From: Bin80 sp964291275
GTDB taxonomy: Bacteria; Bacteroidota; Rhodothermia; Rhodothermales; Bin80
Length of the DNA stretch: 64,000 nucleotides
Direction of reading: 5' to 3'
NCBI GenBank assembly: GCA_964291275.2
Contig: OZ219800.1
Coordinates: forward strand, 992,001-1,056,000
Shown: positions 1 through 8,681 of the stretch, piece by piece
How positions within the stretch are numbered: the stretch's first letter is position 1
How the letters are laid out: each line of letters begins with the position of its first letter
Position numbers and translations under genes: made by a program
The notes under the pieces: generated by a model
Database searches by the model: none
Seen by the model: only the letters and a program-made list of their open reading frames with translations
What the model was told of the DNA's origin: nothing

Positions 1-1172
1 TTACCCCAAGCGATGAGACCAATCCCCGGAATCAGAGTAACCGTAGGTTCCACAGTTCTTATCGGTGGAGAATCTGCATGCCTATGGGACGCGTAATAAG
101 CTGCATAATCCTTTCGGTATTGCTCAAGGCCTGTATCAAGTGCTACTTTTAGGGCATCAACATCTCCCTGCCTGGAATCCCATTCCACGTAGAGCGGCTT
201 GATTTTAGTGCGCAGGAAATGATCCGGGCAGGATGTCCCCAACTCCGCGAGACGTGGGGCATCTGCAGAATTCACGAAATCAACGACCTGTGGATCCAGT
301 TCCAGTGTAGCAATACAGCATTTATGTTGACTGACTCTTCCGCGCAGCCACGGCAGAATGTCCACCAATACAGACTTGCGCGCTGCCCTGTTTAACGCCT
401 TGTGGCGTACTCCGCCGAACGCATAAGTACCTGCCCCCCGATCGGCGAGATAATTTTCTGCACGCTCGGCAAGTGCTAGGCTGAGGTGGTAGCATGCTTT
501 ATCGCTCTCTGCCCAGTTGATCAGGCCATGCCCTCCCAGCAATACACCTTTTGCTTCCGGGTATTCTGCACAAACGGCTTGCAGCTTTAACCCAAGCTCA
601 AAACCCGGCCGCTGCCAGTCAACCCAGATCACATCCGTTCCGTAGATCTCACGTGTTAGCGCAGGGCCATCCGCAGCCGTCGCCAGTGCTATGCAGGCAA
701 CCGGGTGCGTGTGATCCACATGCGAGAACGGTATAAAGCTGTGCAATGGCGTGTCGATAGAAGGTGCCCGCGTGTTAAGATTAAAAACACAATGCCTATA
801 TGCCGCAACCATCGCATCTTCGGCCGCAGACTTTACACCTCGTCGAGATTTGCTGTTGTATAGCTGCTGAAGCGCAAGTAATCGGTCCTGATACAATGAT
901 GCAAAGTTCTTCCGTGTAGCAGTCCGAAGATCACCGCCCGATCCCTTGATCCACAACACGGACACCCTCTCTCCGGTCAACCGATCTTTCTCTTCGAGTT
1001 TGGTGGATGTGTTGCCACCACCTGTGTTGGTGATCCGCCAATCCTGTCCCAATAAATTTGAGCGATAGATGAGACGCTCCACGGGATCAAGCGTATTCGC
1101 GACATGGTCCTCCCAGCGATCAGTGATGTACTTGAAAGTAGAGGGTTCAGGAATGGACAGAGACATCTGCAT
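1..1172 (-). CDS. Bifunctional rhamnulose-1-phosphate aldolase / short-chain dehydrogenase (3' end outside window)
   Basis: The minus-strand frame is open from about 1172 to the window edge and gives about 390 residues. The family joins a class II aldolase, which splits L-rhamnulose-1-phosphate to DHAP and L-lactaldehyde, to an SDR dehydrogenase that oxidises lactaldehyde. Only the aldolase half is visible. It contains ITDRWEDHVANTLDP near the start, the phosphate-binding stretch GGGNTSTK, SIDTPLHSFIPFSHVDHTHP with the metal histidines, and LGGHGLINW with a further histidine. The start is uncertain: 1172 (MQMSLSIPEP) or 1166 fit the family best, but the frame stays open upstream with ATGs in the spacer, and no ribosome site decides. 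A cytoplasmic role in rhamnose catabolism is inferred from the family. The next gene, on the same strand, is another class II aldolase. Confidence 0.85.
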   Translation of the reverse strand, partial: MQMSLSIPEPSTFKYITDRWEDHVANTLDPVERLIYRSNLLGQDWRITNTGGGNTSTKLEEKDRLTGERVSVLWIKGSGGDLRTATRKNFASLYQDRLLALQQLYNSKSRRGVKSAAEDAMVAAYRHCVFNLNTRAPSIDTPLHSFIPFSHVDHTHPVACIALATAADGPALTREIYGTDVIWVDWQRPGFELGLKLQAVCAEYPEAKGVLLGGHGLINWAESDKACYHLSLALAERAENYLADRGAGTYAFGGVRHKALNRAARKSVLVDILPWLRGRVSQHKCCIATLELDPQVVDFVNSADAPRLAELGTSCPDHFLRTKIKPLYVEWDSRQGDVDALKVALDTGLEQYRKDYAAYYASHRHADSPPIRTVEPTVTLIPGIGLIAWG

Positions 1173-1355
1173 AAGTTTTTGATGGTCGACAACTCCACTG
1201 GGCATAACAGAATGTGATGATGAAACATCCAGTGGTACAAGGAAATAGCACAGAAGCGTCCGCCCGGTCAGGAGTCGATTGATCAGATTCAATCCTGGCA
1301 CCACATGCAGAGAGGTTAAACACATTATCCAGATACACCTCAGAACAACACTGCT

Positions 1356-2132
1356 TCATTTGGGGGATTCTATGCGAGAAAGCATGGCCTGCCGGTAATG
1401 TTCATCGCTGCGACCCGCAATGCGTACCACCTCCGATGCCTCCATAAAGATCGGAGGCCCCAGCGCTGCTGCATCCAGGTAAATGCGTGCAGCCTTTTCG
1501 GCCATAGAAAGCGCAGCTGCAACCTCCTGCGCTGTACTCCCCAACGCAATGATACCATGATTTTTTAGCAATATGGTCTTGGGGACATGACCAGTGGCTG
1601 TACGATAGGTGCGAACGGCCTCTGCTATGTGACGCGCAAGCACTATGCCGGGATCTACATATGGTACAATTACAGATGAGGGGCCTGTATAAACGACCTG
1701 ATCGGGAACCAGTCGATGCAAAGCAAACTTCTCTGCGTGTGCTGAACACATAAGGGCGCTAACCGCTCTGGCATGTACATGCCCAACATAAGCTACACCA
1801 GGAAGCGTGAGCAGCCAAGCATGAAACGTGGTCTCCACAGAGGGCTTGAGCGCATACGAATGCTGACGGGACTCCAAAAGTGATTTGTTGGCTTCCTCAT
1901 CGGTCATCGGTGATGCATCCTCAACAGCATCAACAAGTGAGCGCGCTCTGACCTCGACCAGTTCGTCCTCAGTCAATGTGGAGAGAGAGGTGCCGCTCGC
2001 CTTGACAAGAAAAAACTCTGAATCCAACTTGCCAGACACGTTGCCCTCTCCAAAAATTGCCATCTGTCGGGCATCTCCTAAAAAGTGTGCAAGTTCAAGA
2101 AGCTCTGCACGAACCTCCGATACGGAACCCAT
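1356..2132 (-). CDS. Class II aldolase/adducin family protein
   Basis: A 258-residue cytosolic protein with the AraD/FucA-type fold. GEGNVSGKL near residue 30 is the substrate-phosphate loop. HVHARAV near residue 118 supplies two metal histidines and LLKNHGI near residue 189 the third. The length is normal for a single-domain class II aldolase. It lies upstream of the rhamnulose-phosphate aldolase on the same strand with a gap of about 180 bases, so both could serve deoxy-sugar breakdown. The exact substrate (fuculose-, rhamnulose- or another sugar-phosphate) cannot be read from the sequence. The start MGSVSEVRAELLELAHFLG is the only sensible ATG before the conserved region. Confidence 0.85.
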   Translation of the reverse strand: MGSVSEVRAELLELAHFLGDARQMAIFGEGNVSGKLDSEFFLVKASGTSLSTLTEDELVEVRARSLVDAVEDASPMTDEEANKSLLESRQHSYALKPSVETTFHAWLLTLPGVAYVGHVHARAVSALMCSAHAEKFALHRLVPDQVVYTGPSSVIVPYVDPGIVLARHIAEAVRTYRTATGHVPKTILLKNHGIIALGSTAQEVAAALSMAEKAARIYLDAAALGPPIFMEASEVVRIAGRSDEHYRQAMLSRIESPK

Positions 2133-2724
2133 TGCAGCAATAGTGTCTAATGGCGTGAAGTCACGTTTTTATGGAATGAGCATGCAAACCCGATCAACCT
2201 GCAGACCTATTGATCATTAGTAAATAGGAAGGTTGCAATCCCGGTTACAACAGATATAAGCGTCATTCCTGCCCAGATTAGGATTTATTGGGAATTAATA
2301 TACCTGATTACCCGCTTCCTGTCGCTATACGCAGTACTGAAAATATGCTGTAAAGGAATATGATTCTGAGAGTAGCGTATAATTTTCTGTCATTTCCCCC
2401 ATCAGTCACCCGGTATGCGTGACTGGTCTATACATGTACAGTAAGAATTACTGTCACTTAGCAGTCACTGCAAGACGCCGAGACTGACCGGCAAGTGCAT
2501 ACAGACATGTGTGGACTCCATACTGTCTACCACACGGGCGGTTAGCGATTGGTTTTTCGGTCTCTGATCCCTACAACAGCCATTCTCCCTATTGGTCCAC
2601 GACCAAGATTTGCTGTCTTGCTGCTGTATTTGTTCTTTTCCAGTCCACCGTGCTCGCCAGCGAAATGGCAACCAGGATGCCTACACATGGTCACGTATAG
2701 TTTCCGCCAGAGCATTCTTTTTAG
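2133..2724. other. Intergenic region with a 17-bp palindrome
   Basis: No convincing gene is visible. At 2438-2454 there is a perfect inverted repeat (ACAGTAA, GAA spacer, TTACTGT), and copies of CAGTCAC/GTGACTG lie around it. It could be an operator or a small hairpin for the aldolase pair, but nothing else supports a role. Confidence 0.4.
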
Positions 2725-2976
2725 CTATTCTGAACCAACATATCGCTTCAAAAACCATTCCTTCATTGCGCCCCCTATACCCCACCCAAAAGCCCCTAGA
2801 CCAATGAGGAAGATCAGAGACGAAAATGATGTTTCGGGAATTTGCCCGATTCCCAATACGTTGAGGACCGCGGATAAAACCATCAATAAAATCCCACCGA
2901 AACCTATCAAATAGAAAGTCCTGTCCTGAACCTTGATTAAGTAGTATGCAGCCACTGACAATGCCATAATGCACAA
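2725..2976 (-). CDS. Small hypothetical membrane protein
   Basis: An 83-residue frame with three hydrophobic stretches separated by short charged turns: residues about 3-14, about 20-45 (rich in Leu, Ile, Gly) and about 52-70. The tail is basic (KEWFLKRYVGSE). This amphipathic layout is typical of a real small inner-membrane protein and unlike random translation. The family is not recognised and there is no ribosome site or operon partner. It lies in a stretch damaged by transposons, so it may be a leftover of a larger locus. Confidence 0.45.
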   Translation of the reverse strand: MCIMALSVAAYYLIKVQDRTFYLIGFGGILLMVLSAVLNVLGIGQIPETSFSSLIFLIGLGAFGWGIGGAMKEWFLKRYVGSE

Positions 2977-3256
2977 AACGCAATTAAAAAAGCTGTGGTA
3001 CTAATCTGATAGCCCCTATATCTAGTATTGATTTTTGCTCCACCGCTCCCGCTGGGCAGACATCGCCCCTTACACCGCAGATGTCGTCTACCCACCCCAA
3101 CAGAATGAACATACACAAAGAATACGCTCCCCGAGGACCTAAAACAAGTCGCCATGGTCGTGACAAGGCGCAAGAAACCAGTGTTACACCTCCACATACT
3201 AATGAGTGGTCACCACATGCAATCTACATCATCCCCTCCTCCACAGGGAGCACTGG

Positions 3257-3698
3257 GTATGTCCCCACTGTTTGGATCGTAAACCGCAGCATTGCGGTTA
3301 TGGATTTGTCATTGTCAACAGCTTTATTGGTAACAACTATCAACTCGCGCTGCGAAACACCAATATCCCGGGCATCTTCATATCTAGGGATTCCTTTTAA
3401 GCTGGTCAACTCCAAGTAAATCGCGTTAACACAAGTCAGATGGAGTAATCTACTGTTTTCCATAAGCGTTCCTTGCGAACACTGAAGAAGCCCTTGCATG
3501 GACGGCAACGATGGGAAGTGTCTTGTGTGTAGACTCGTGTGTATCCGTTTCTTTGCAACGTGGGCATACTCGACCGATCGGCCAAAGAATACGCTCAATC
3601 CATACTCTATCCGTTTCCTCATCGGGAAACTTTTGAGCCAGTTGGATCACGGTAATTCCTTCCCGGTGGTTACGCCGCGGGCCTTTTACTTTGTTCAT
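3257..3698 (-). pseudogene. IS1595-family transposase remnant (copy A)
   Basis: The first frame gives the family's N-terminus: ITVIQLAQKFPDEE, a tryptophan-proline turn, CPRC of the zinc ribbon, and KTLP. The rest of the domain continues in another frame (GTLMENSRL, NAIYLELTSLKGI, ARDIGVSQR, TNKAVDND), so there is at least one frameshift. The catalytic DDE domain is missing. The element's outer end (GGGAATAAAAAAGAGAAGTT, read on the minus strand) lies at 3778, only 15 bases before the PIG-L start codon. It is a diverged relative of 15130-15521. Confidence 0.8.
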
Positions 3699-3778
3699 GA
3701 TTCCATTCTGTTTGAGTTGTTACGTACCTTTTTATACATGACATCACGTCCAAATCTTAACTTCTCTTTTTTATTCCC
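3385..3778. repeat. Diverged dispersed repeat, partner at 15130-15521
   Basis: About 390 bases align end to end with 15130-15521 with scattered substitutions and small gaps. They share GATTCCTTTTAAG at one side and the GGGAAT terminus at the other. Both are the 5' part of an IS1595-type element, and each ends immediately upstream of a host gene on the plus strand. Confidence 0.8.
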
Positions 3779-3793
3779 TAAATCAACAACGCG

Positions 3794-6457
3794 ATGCTTC
3801 GTCTGCTGACTACTTTCTGTTTTGCCACCCTTCTCTGTGTGCCTGTGACGACTGCACAGGAACAGGTGCTCAATAGCACGCTGAGTACGGAGGGCGGCCC
3901 TCTGCTGGATGTGGACCGCGGCAGTGCCGGTTTGTGGCAGCAGCTGCTGAAATTGTCCACTACCGCGAGCATGCTGCATACAGTAGCCCATCCGGACGAT
4001 GAGCATGCCGGGCTGTTGACATACCTAAGTCGTGGCGCCGGCGCCAGGGTCGCCCTTCTCTCCATCAATCGGGGTGAGGCTGGGGCCAATGCCATTGGGC
4101 CTGAACTCTTTGATGGCCTCAGTTTGATCCGTACCGAGGAGCTGCGGCTTTCCGGACGTTACTATGGGCTGGATGGACTCTATTTTTCGAGCGCGTTGGA
4201 TTACGGCTATTCTAAAACACTTGAAGAAGCCCTTAGGAGCTGGGATGCGGAGCGGGTACTTTCCGACATGGTTCGGGTCATTCGCATGAATCGCCCGCTG
4301 GTGGTGATTTCCAGGTTTCACGGATCACCCCGGGATGGGCACGGCAACCATCAGGCTGTTGGCATGCTAACGCCCGATGCCGTAGCGGCTGCGGCGGACC
4401 CTGAACGGTTTGCAGAGCAGATAATCGATGAGGGATTGCGGCCATGGAAAGTGCGCAAGCTGTACCGCGGCGGTGTGCGGGAAAATGAGCCCCAAAATGT
4501 GAACTTTGATGCCGGTAGGTACAGTCCCTGGCTGGGCGATTCCTACTATAATTTTGGCACTTATGGACTAAGTCTGCAGCGTTCGCAGACCAGCGGCCGC
4601 ACGCGCACCAGCCTTGGCCCAGTGCCGTACTACTATGAGCGCATGTCGGAACCGGGCGCGGAGGCTGAATCTAGCTTCTTTGACGGGCTGAATGTGACGC
4701 TGGCCGGGTTGTTTGAATTGACCGGTGACATGCCCCCAGAGGGGGGGGCTAATCTGCTTGATGAGATTGCAACACATGTGCATGCCGCCCTCATGGCCGC
4801 CCGCCCAGGCCACCCTGATGCCGTGGTCGGCGATCTGACGGCTGGCCTGGCCAAGACACGCGAGCTCCTGGGATTGTTGCCGGAGGAATCCGAATCAGCC
4901 TTCATGCTGAAGATCAAGGAGGAGCAGTTTCAGCACGCAATTGCCACGGCCGTGGGCCTAGCGTTCACGGCCACCGCTCAGCCGACAGGTACACCGCCGG
5001 CTTTGAGCTTCTGGCAGGCCCCCTCCACCATGGGACCTGTCGTACGCGGGCAGTCCTTTGAAATTGACGCGCGGGTCTATATCCCGGCCGACATTGCCGC
5101 TGATGCTATTACGGTGACCCTCAGAGATCCGGCTGGGCTATCACAGGAAGACTGGCAAATCAGCAGTAATGTGAGGCAGACAGCACCGTACCACCAGGTG
5201 GTATTTGCAGCTACGGTGCCCAATGATGCAGCCTATGCGCGGCCCTATTTTTTTCGCAACAGTGTCAAGGAGAATCATTACCAGTGGCGCGACCCGCGTT
5301 GGAAGCACCAGCCGACCCGGCCTGCAGGCCTGCAGGCAGCGGCTAGCCTAAATATCATGGGGGTACCTATTCATCTGGTGCGCGATGTCCAAACTCGTGA
5401 GGCGAATCTGCCGTACGGATACGTAACGCGAAAGCTTCAGGTGATGCCTGCTTTGGTGGTCAATGTGTCGCCAGCCCAGCGAATCGTAACCCCACAGGCA
5501 TCAGGCAGTCAGTTTACCGTCTCCACTGAGATAGTTAACAATGTCCCAGGAGGCACTGTCGGTTCTCTGGACCTTCAGCTGCCTGAAGGCTGGACAGCCA
5601 GCCCTTCCAGCCATAAGCTGACATTCGCGCAGGCCGGAGAACGTCAGCTCTTCGCCTTTGAGGTCCATGTGCCGGACTTGGAAGCTGGTCATGTTTATGA
5701 TGTACGGGCTGTCGCGCAGGTGGGAGATGTTACCGTATCGGAGGGCTACCAGGTTATCCGGCACCGCGATATGGAAACGCGGTATCTATTTCGCGAGGCC
5801 ACCACACAGGTCACCGGACTTCAAGTTGACATGTCCCCGGACTTGAATGTCGGCTATGTAATGGGGGTCGGAGATGAAATTCCTTCAGCCATCCAGCAGT
5901 TGGGCGCCGCCGTAACGCTACTGCAAGAAACTGATCTGGCTAGTGGCACCTTAAGCGAATTTGATGCGATTGTGATCGGCACCCGCGCTTATGCTGTGCG
6001 GCAAGACCTGCTGACCTACAACCGTCGTCTGCTTGAATATGCGCATGCCGGAGGCAATTTGATTGTGCTCTACCAGACGCAGGAGTTTGTCCCGGACCAG
6101 ATGGCACCTGTATCCGCCCAACTGCCCAGAGGCGCGGAGGAGGTTTCCGAAGAAGATGCCCCTGTGACCATTCTTGCGCCCGACCACCCGGTGTTTGCGG
6201 GGCCTAACCCGATCACCGTGGCGGATTTTGATGGCTGGGTTGAGCAGCGCGGATCGAAATTCTTCACTGAGTGGGATGACGCCTATACACCACTGATTGA
6301 AATGCATGATACAGGTCAGGCGCCGCAGCGGGGGGCGTTCCTTGTCGCAGATCACGGACAGGGACACTATACCTACTGTGCGTTGGCGTTACACCGACAG
6401 CTCCCCTATTCGGTGGCTGGCGCATATCGGCTGCTTGCCAATCTGCTGTCCATGTAG
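3794..6457 (+). CDS. Secreted PIG-L family deacetylase with large C-terminal extension
   Basis: 887 residues. A signal peptide (about 1-22, ending VTTAQ) points to export. The PIG-L/LmbE domain follows: AHPDDEH at about 65-71 carries the family's zinc His-Asp-Asp, and DGHGNHQ near 180 supplies a further His ligand. Such enzymes remove N-acetyl groups from GlcNAc-type substrates. The remaining roughly 550 residues contain beta-rich modules and, near the end, a glutamine-amidotransferase-like fold (DAIVIGTRAYAV, GGNLIVLYQTQEF). This long architecture is known in Bacteroidota PIG-L proteins. The substrate is not visible. A decayed IS1595 terminus lies directly upstream and may supply transcription signals. 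Confidence 0.85.
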   Translation: MLRLLTTFCFATLLCVPVTTAQEQVLNSTLSTEGGPLLDVDRGSAGLWQQLLKLSTTASMLHTVAHPDDEHAGLLTYLSRGAGARVALLSINRGEAGANAIGPELFDGLSLIRTEELRLSGRYYGLDGLYFSSALDYGYSKTLEEALRSWDAERVLSDMVRVIRMNRPLVVISRFHGSPRDGHGNHQAVGMLTPDAVAAAADPERFAEQIIDEGLRPWKVRKLYRGGVRENEPQNVNFDAGRYSPWLGDSYYNFGTYGLSLQRSQTSGRTRTSLGPVPYYYERMSEPGAEAESSFFDGLNVTLAGLFELTGDMPPEGGANLLDEIATHVHAALMAARPGHPDAVVGDLTAGLAKTRELLGLLPEESESAFMLKIKEEQFQHAIATAVGLAFTATAQPTGTPPALSFWQAPSTMGPVVRGQSFEIDARVYIPADIAADAITVTLRDPAGLSQEDWQISSNVRQTAPYHQVVFAATVPNDAAYARPYFFRNSVKENHYQWRDPRWKHQPTRPAGLQAAASLNIMGVPIHLVRDVQTREANLPYGYVTRKLQVMPALVVNVSPAQRIVTPQASGSQFTVSTEIVNNVPGGTVGSLDLQLPEGWTASPSSHKLTFAQAGERQLFAFEVHVPDLEAGHVYDVRAVAQVGDVTVSEGYQVIRHRDMETRYLFREATTQVTGLQVDMSPDLNVGYVMGVGDEIPSAIQQLGAAVTLLQETDLASGTLSEFDAIVIGTRAYAVRQDLLTYNRRLLEYAHAGGNLIVLYQTQEFVPDQMAPVSAQLPRGAEEVSEEDAPVTILAPDHPVFAGPNPITVADFDGWVEQRGSKFFTEWDDAYTPLIEMHDTGQAPQRGAFLVADHGQGHYTYCALALHRQLPYSVAGAYRLLANLLSM

Positions 6458-6844
6458 CCAATGCCCGTCTATATCAATTCGGACCGACAAATTCAAAATA
6501 CCAGAATTATGCCGACTGTAATCCGATACGCTGCCGCCGTTGACCTGATATTATTGGGGTGGATCCCTTGCACTTTCTTATGCCCTAGCATATTGAGCCA
6601 GTTGCAAAACTCCCAAATCGGGGGATTTTTTGGAATTTTGAGGTCATGGTTTCTGGTTGGTGCCTCCGGGTAGAGGAGGCGATTGTGATTGGGATTTGTA
6701 TCCGCCCCGAGCATAGGAACATCCCTCGATAGGCCTAAAAAAGGGACCGGAGTCCCCCGGATTTCGTATCAATCAGTGTCGACAATTTTCCACGAAAACC
6801 GGAGGTCAAGTAGCCGGGGGGAATCTCACCCCCCGGCCCTCACA

Positions 6845-6878
6845 GAACCGTGCGTGAGCCTCTCAACTCACACGGCTC
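6845..6878 (-). ncRNA. Group II intron domain V
   Basis: A 34-nt hairpin: GAGCCGTGTGAG, a small turn, then CTCACGCACGGTTC. It differs from the domain V of intron 2 at one base pair, T-A here and C-G there, which is a compensatory change. The reverse transcriptase stop codon (6863-6865) lies inside it. Confidence 0.85.
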
Positions 6879-8188
6879 CTACCATGCAGCCGTTCGGAAT
6901 TGAATAAAGGTGAACCATGAAGAAACTCCCAGTGCACGAACAATCCCGAATCCCGACGAGCACGCTCTATTAACCACGTAAACGCCCGAAGCCACCGACC
7001 ACGGAAACGTTTATATTTCCGCATTAGCCACCGTGTTAGGTGACGGTCAATGCCTTCCAATGGCCGCCTTAATGCTGATTTAAAGAACGCACCGTAATAA
7101 TCAATCCATCCACGTACCGTGGCATTGATCTTGCCCGCTATGTACGTAATCGGGTGTGGACTCATTCGAGCCAACCTCCAACCATGGATCGTCTCTTGTA
7201 CGGCCTTCATCGCCTTCCGACTTATCGCCGGATTGAACCCAAGAAAATTCCTCCCCCTCCGACTCCGTGTCTTCCGCGGTCGAAACGTATACCCCAGAAA
7301 ATCGAACGAAGTGTTTGGAAATGAACCCCGAAAGTATGCCTGCTTGCAGTATACAATCTTGGTTTTCACTGGGTGCAAGGTTAAGTTGCAAGCCTTAAAG
7401 CGTTCCCTCAGCACCTTCCAGAGGTAGCGCGCTTGCTTCTTTGTCGTGCAATGGCACACGATGTCGTCTGCATACCGCTCAAATGGAATGTGCGAATACC
7501 TCCGTTCCATCCATTTATCAAACGCGTAATGCAGAAACAGATTGGCCAGCAGCGGACTGATTACCCCGCCCTGCGGGGTCCCAACATCCCGAGCCTCTTC
7601 CGTCCCGTCTGGATGAATCACCGGTGCCGTCAGCCAACGCTCTATATATAAGAGCACCCACTTCTGATCCGTGTGTAGCCGGACCGCTTTCATCAACAGA
7701 GCATGGTCTATCGTATCAAAATAAGATTTGATATCCATGTCCAGTACCCAGGCCCGCTTCCAGCATCGCGTTCGCGTCTGCCGGAGTGCGTCATGGGCCG
7801 ATTTGTTCGGTCGGTATCCATAGGAATCGGGATGGAACTCTCGTTCCAGTTCCGGCTCCAAAACCTGCTTCACCACCATCTGTGCCACCCGATCCGCAAC
7901 GGTTGGGATTCCCAAGGGCCGGACGCCTCCGTCCGACTTCGGAATATTTACCCGTCGCACCGGCTGTGGATGATAACTGCCCGATGCCATTCGATTCCAG
8001 AGCTTGTAGAGATTATCCGCAAGCTTGGCCTCGAAATCTGCGATGGACTGCGCATCGATCCCCGCCCCGCCTTGGTTCGCCTTTACACGCTTCCACGCCT
8101 CCCAAACTTGTCGCTTGGTCACTGGAAACGGCTTTGCGTTTTGCGTTGAAGTCCTCCCTTTCGGTTGCTTCCTCGCGTCCTGCTGCAT
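6863..8188 (-). CDS. ltrA: Group II intron reverse transcriptase/maturase
   Basis: 441 residues. The RT domain shows PKSDGGVRPLGIPTVADRVAQ, the palm motif DMDIKSYFDTIDH, GTPQGGVISPLLANLFLH and the catalytic YADD in RYADDIVCHC. The maturase/X region follows (GFNPAISRKAMKAVQ, INATVRGWIDYYG). No HNH endonuclease domain is present at the C-terminus, so retrohoming would need endonuclease-independent priming. The reading frame ends inside domain V, so protein and catalytic RNA overlap. It is closely related to the protein at 30369-31694. All RT motifs are intact, so it should be active. Confidence 0.95.
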   Translation of the reverse strand: MQQDARKQPKGRTSTQNAKPFPVTKRQVWEAWKRVKANQGGAGIDAQSIADFEAKLADNLYKLWNRMASGSYHPQPVRRVNIPKSDGGVRPLGIPTVADRVAQMVVKQVLEPELEREFHPDSYGYRPNKSAHDALRQTRTRCWKRAWVLDMDIKSYFDTIDHALLMKAVRLHTDQKWVLLYIERWLTAPVIHPDGTEEARDVGTPQGGVISPLLANLFLHYAFDKWMERRYSHIPFERYADDIVCHCTTKKQARYLWKVLRERFKACNLTLHPVKTKIVYCKQAYFRGSFPNTSFDFLGYTFRPRKTRSRRGRNFLGFNPAISRKAMKAVQETIHGWRLARMSPHPITYIAGKINATVRGWIDYYGAFFKSALRRPLEGIDRHLTRWLMRKYKRFRGRWLRAFTWLIERARRDSGLFVHWEFLHGSPLFNSERLHGRSRVS

Positions 8189-8681
8189 GGTTCACCCCCT
8201 TCGCTCCTCTCCCGTTACAGGAGTCTCATCACTACTACGAGGTGATCCGCCCGTGTGGAGTGCCTTGGTACTCAATGGCTTACAGGTACTGCCTGCTTGC
8301 CACGCTCCCTTCTCATCACTCCGACACGTTCCCACGTTCCGTATAAGGGCCCAAGTCGCATTCTCGCCACGTTTATGCCGGAGGCCGGTTGGCCAGTAAG
8401 CAGGTCCCCGCCAACCTCGTCCCGGGATCAGGAGAATACCCCGGTTTTGACCATCTTCTAAGGACTTTCGACTCGTCATCCGTGATTCACTTGCGTTCGA
8501 CTCTACGACTCTCACCTGACAGGTTCCTACACCTGCCTTTTCCCAGCACGCTCACCACCACACCTCTTTAGTGCAGCAGCTGTGGGCGGTTTGCAACCTC
8601 CGCCTGCACGGCGATTGCGGGGGGCCGTCCCCCATCCCTTATACAGTTCGTACATTTCGGCTATGTCATTGACTCACCTCC

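Noticed and set aside
2290..3778. Full-length IS1595 copy A with left end GGGAATTAATATACC at 2290
   Set aside because: The 8 bases outside the two ends (GATTTATT and TAAATCAA) do not match, and transposase homology stops far from 2290.
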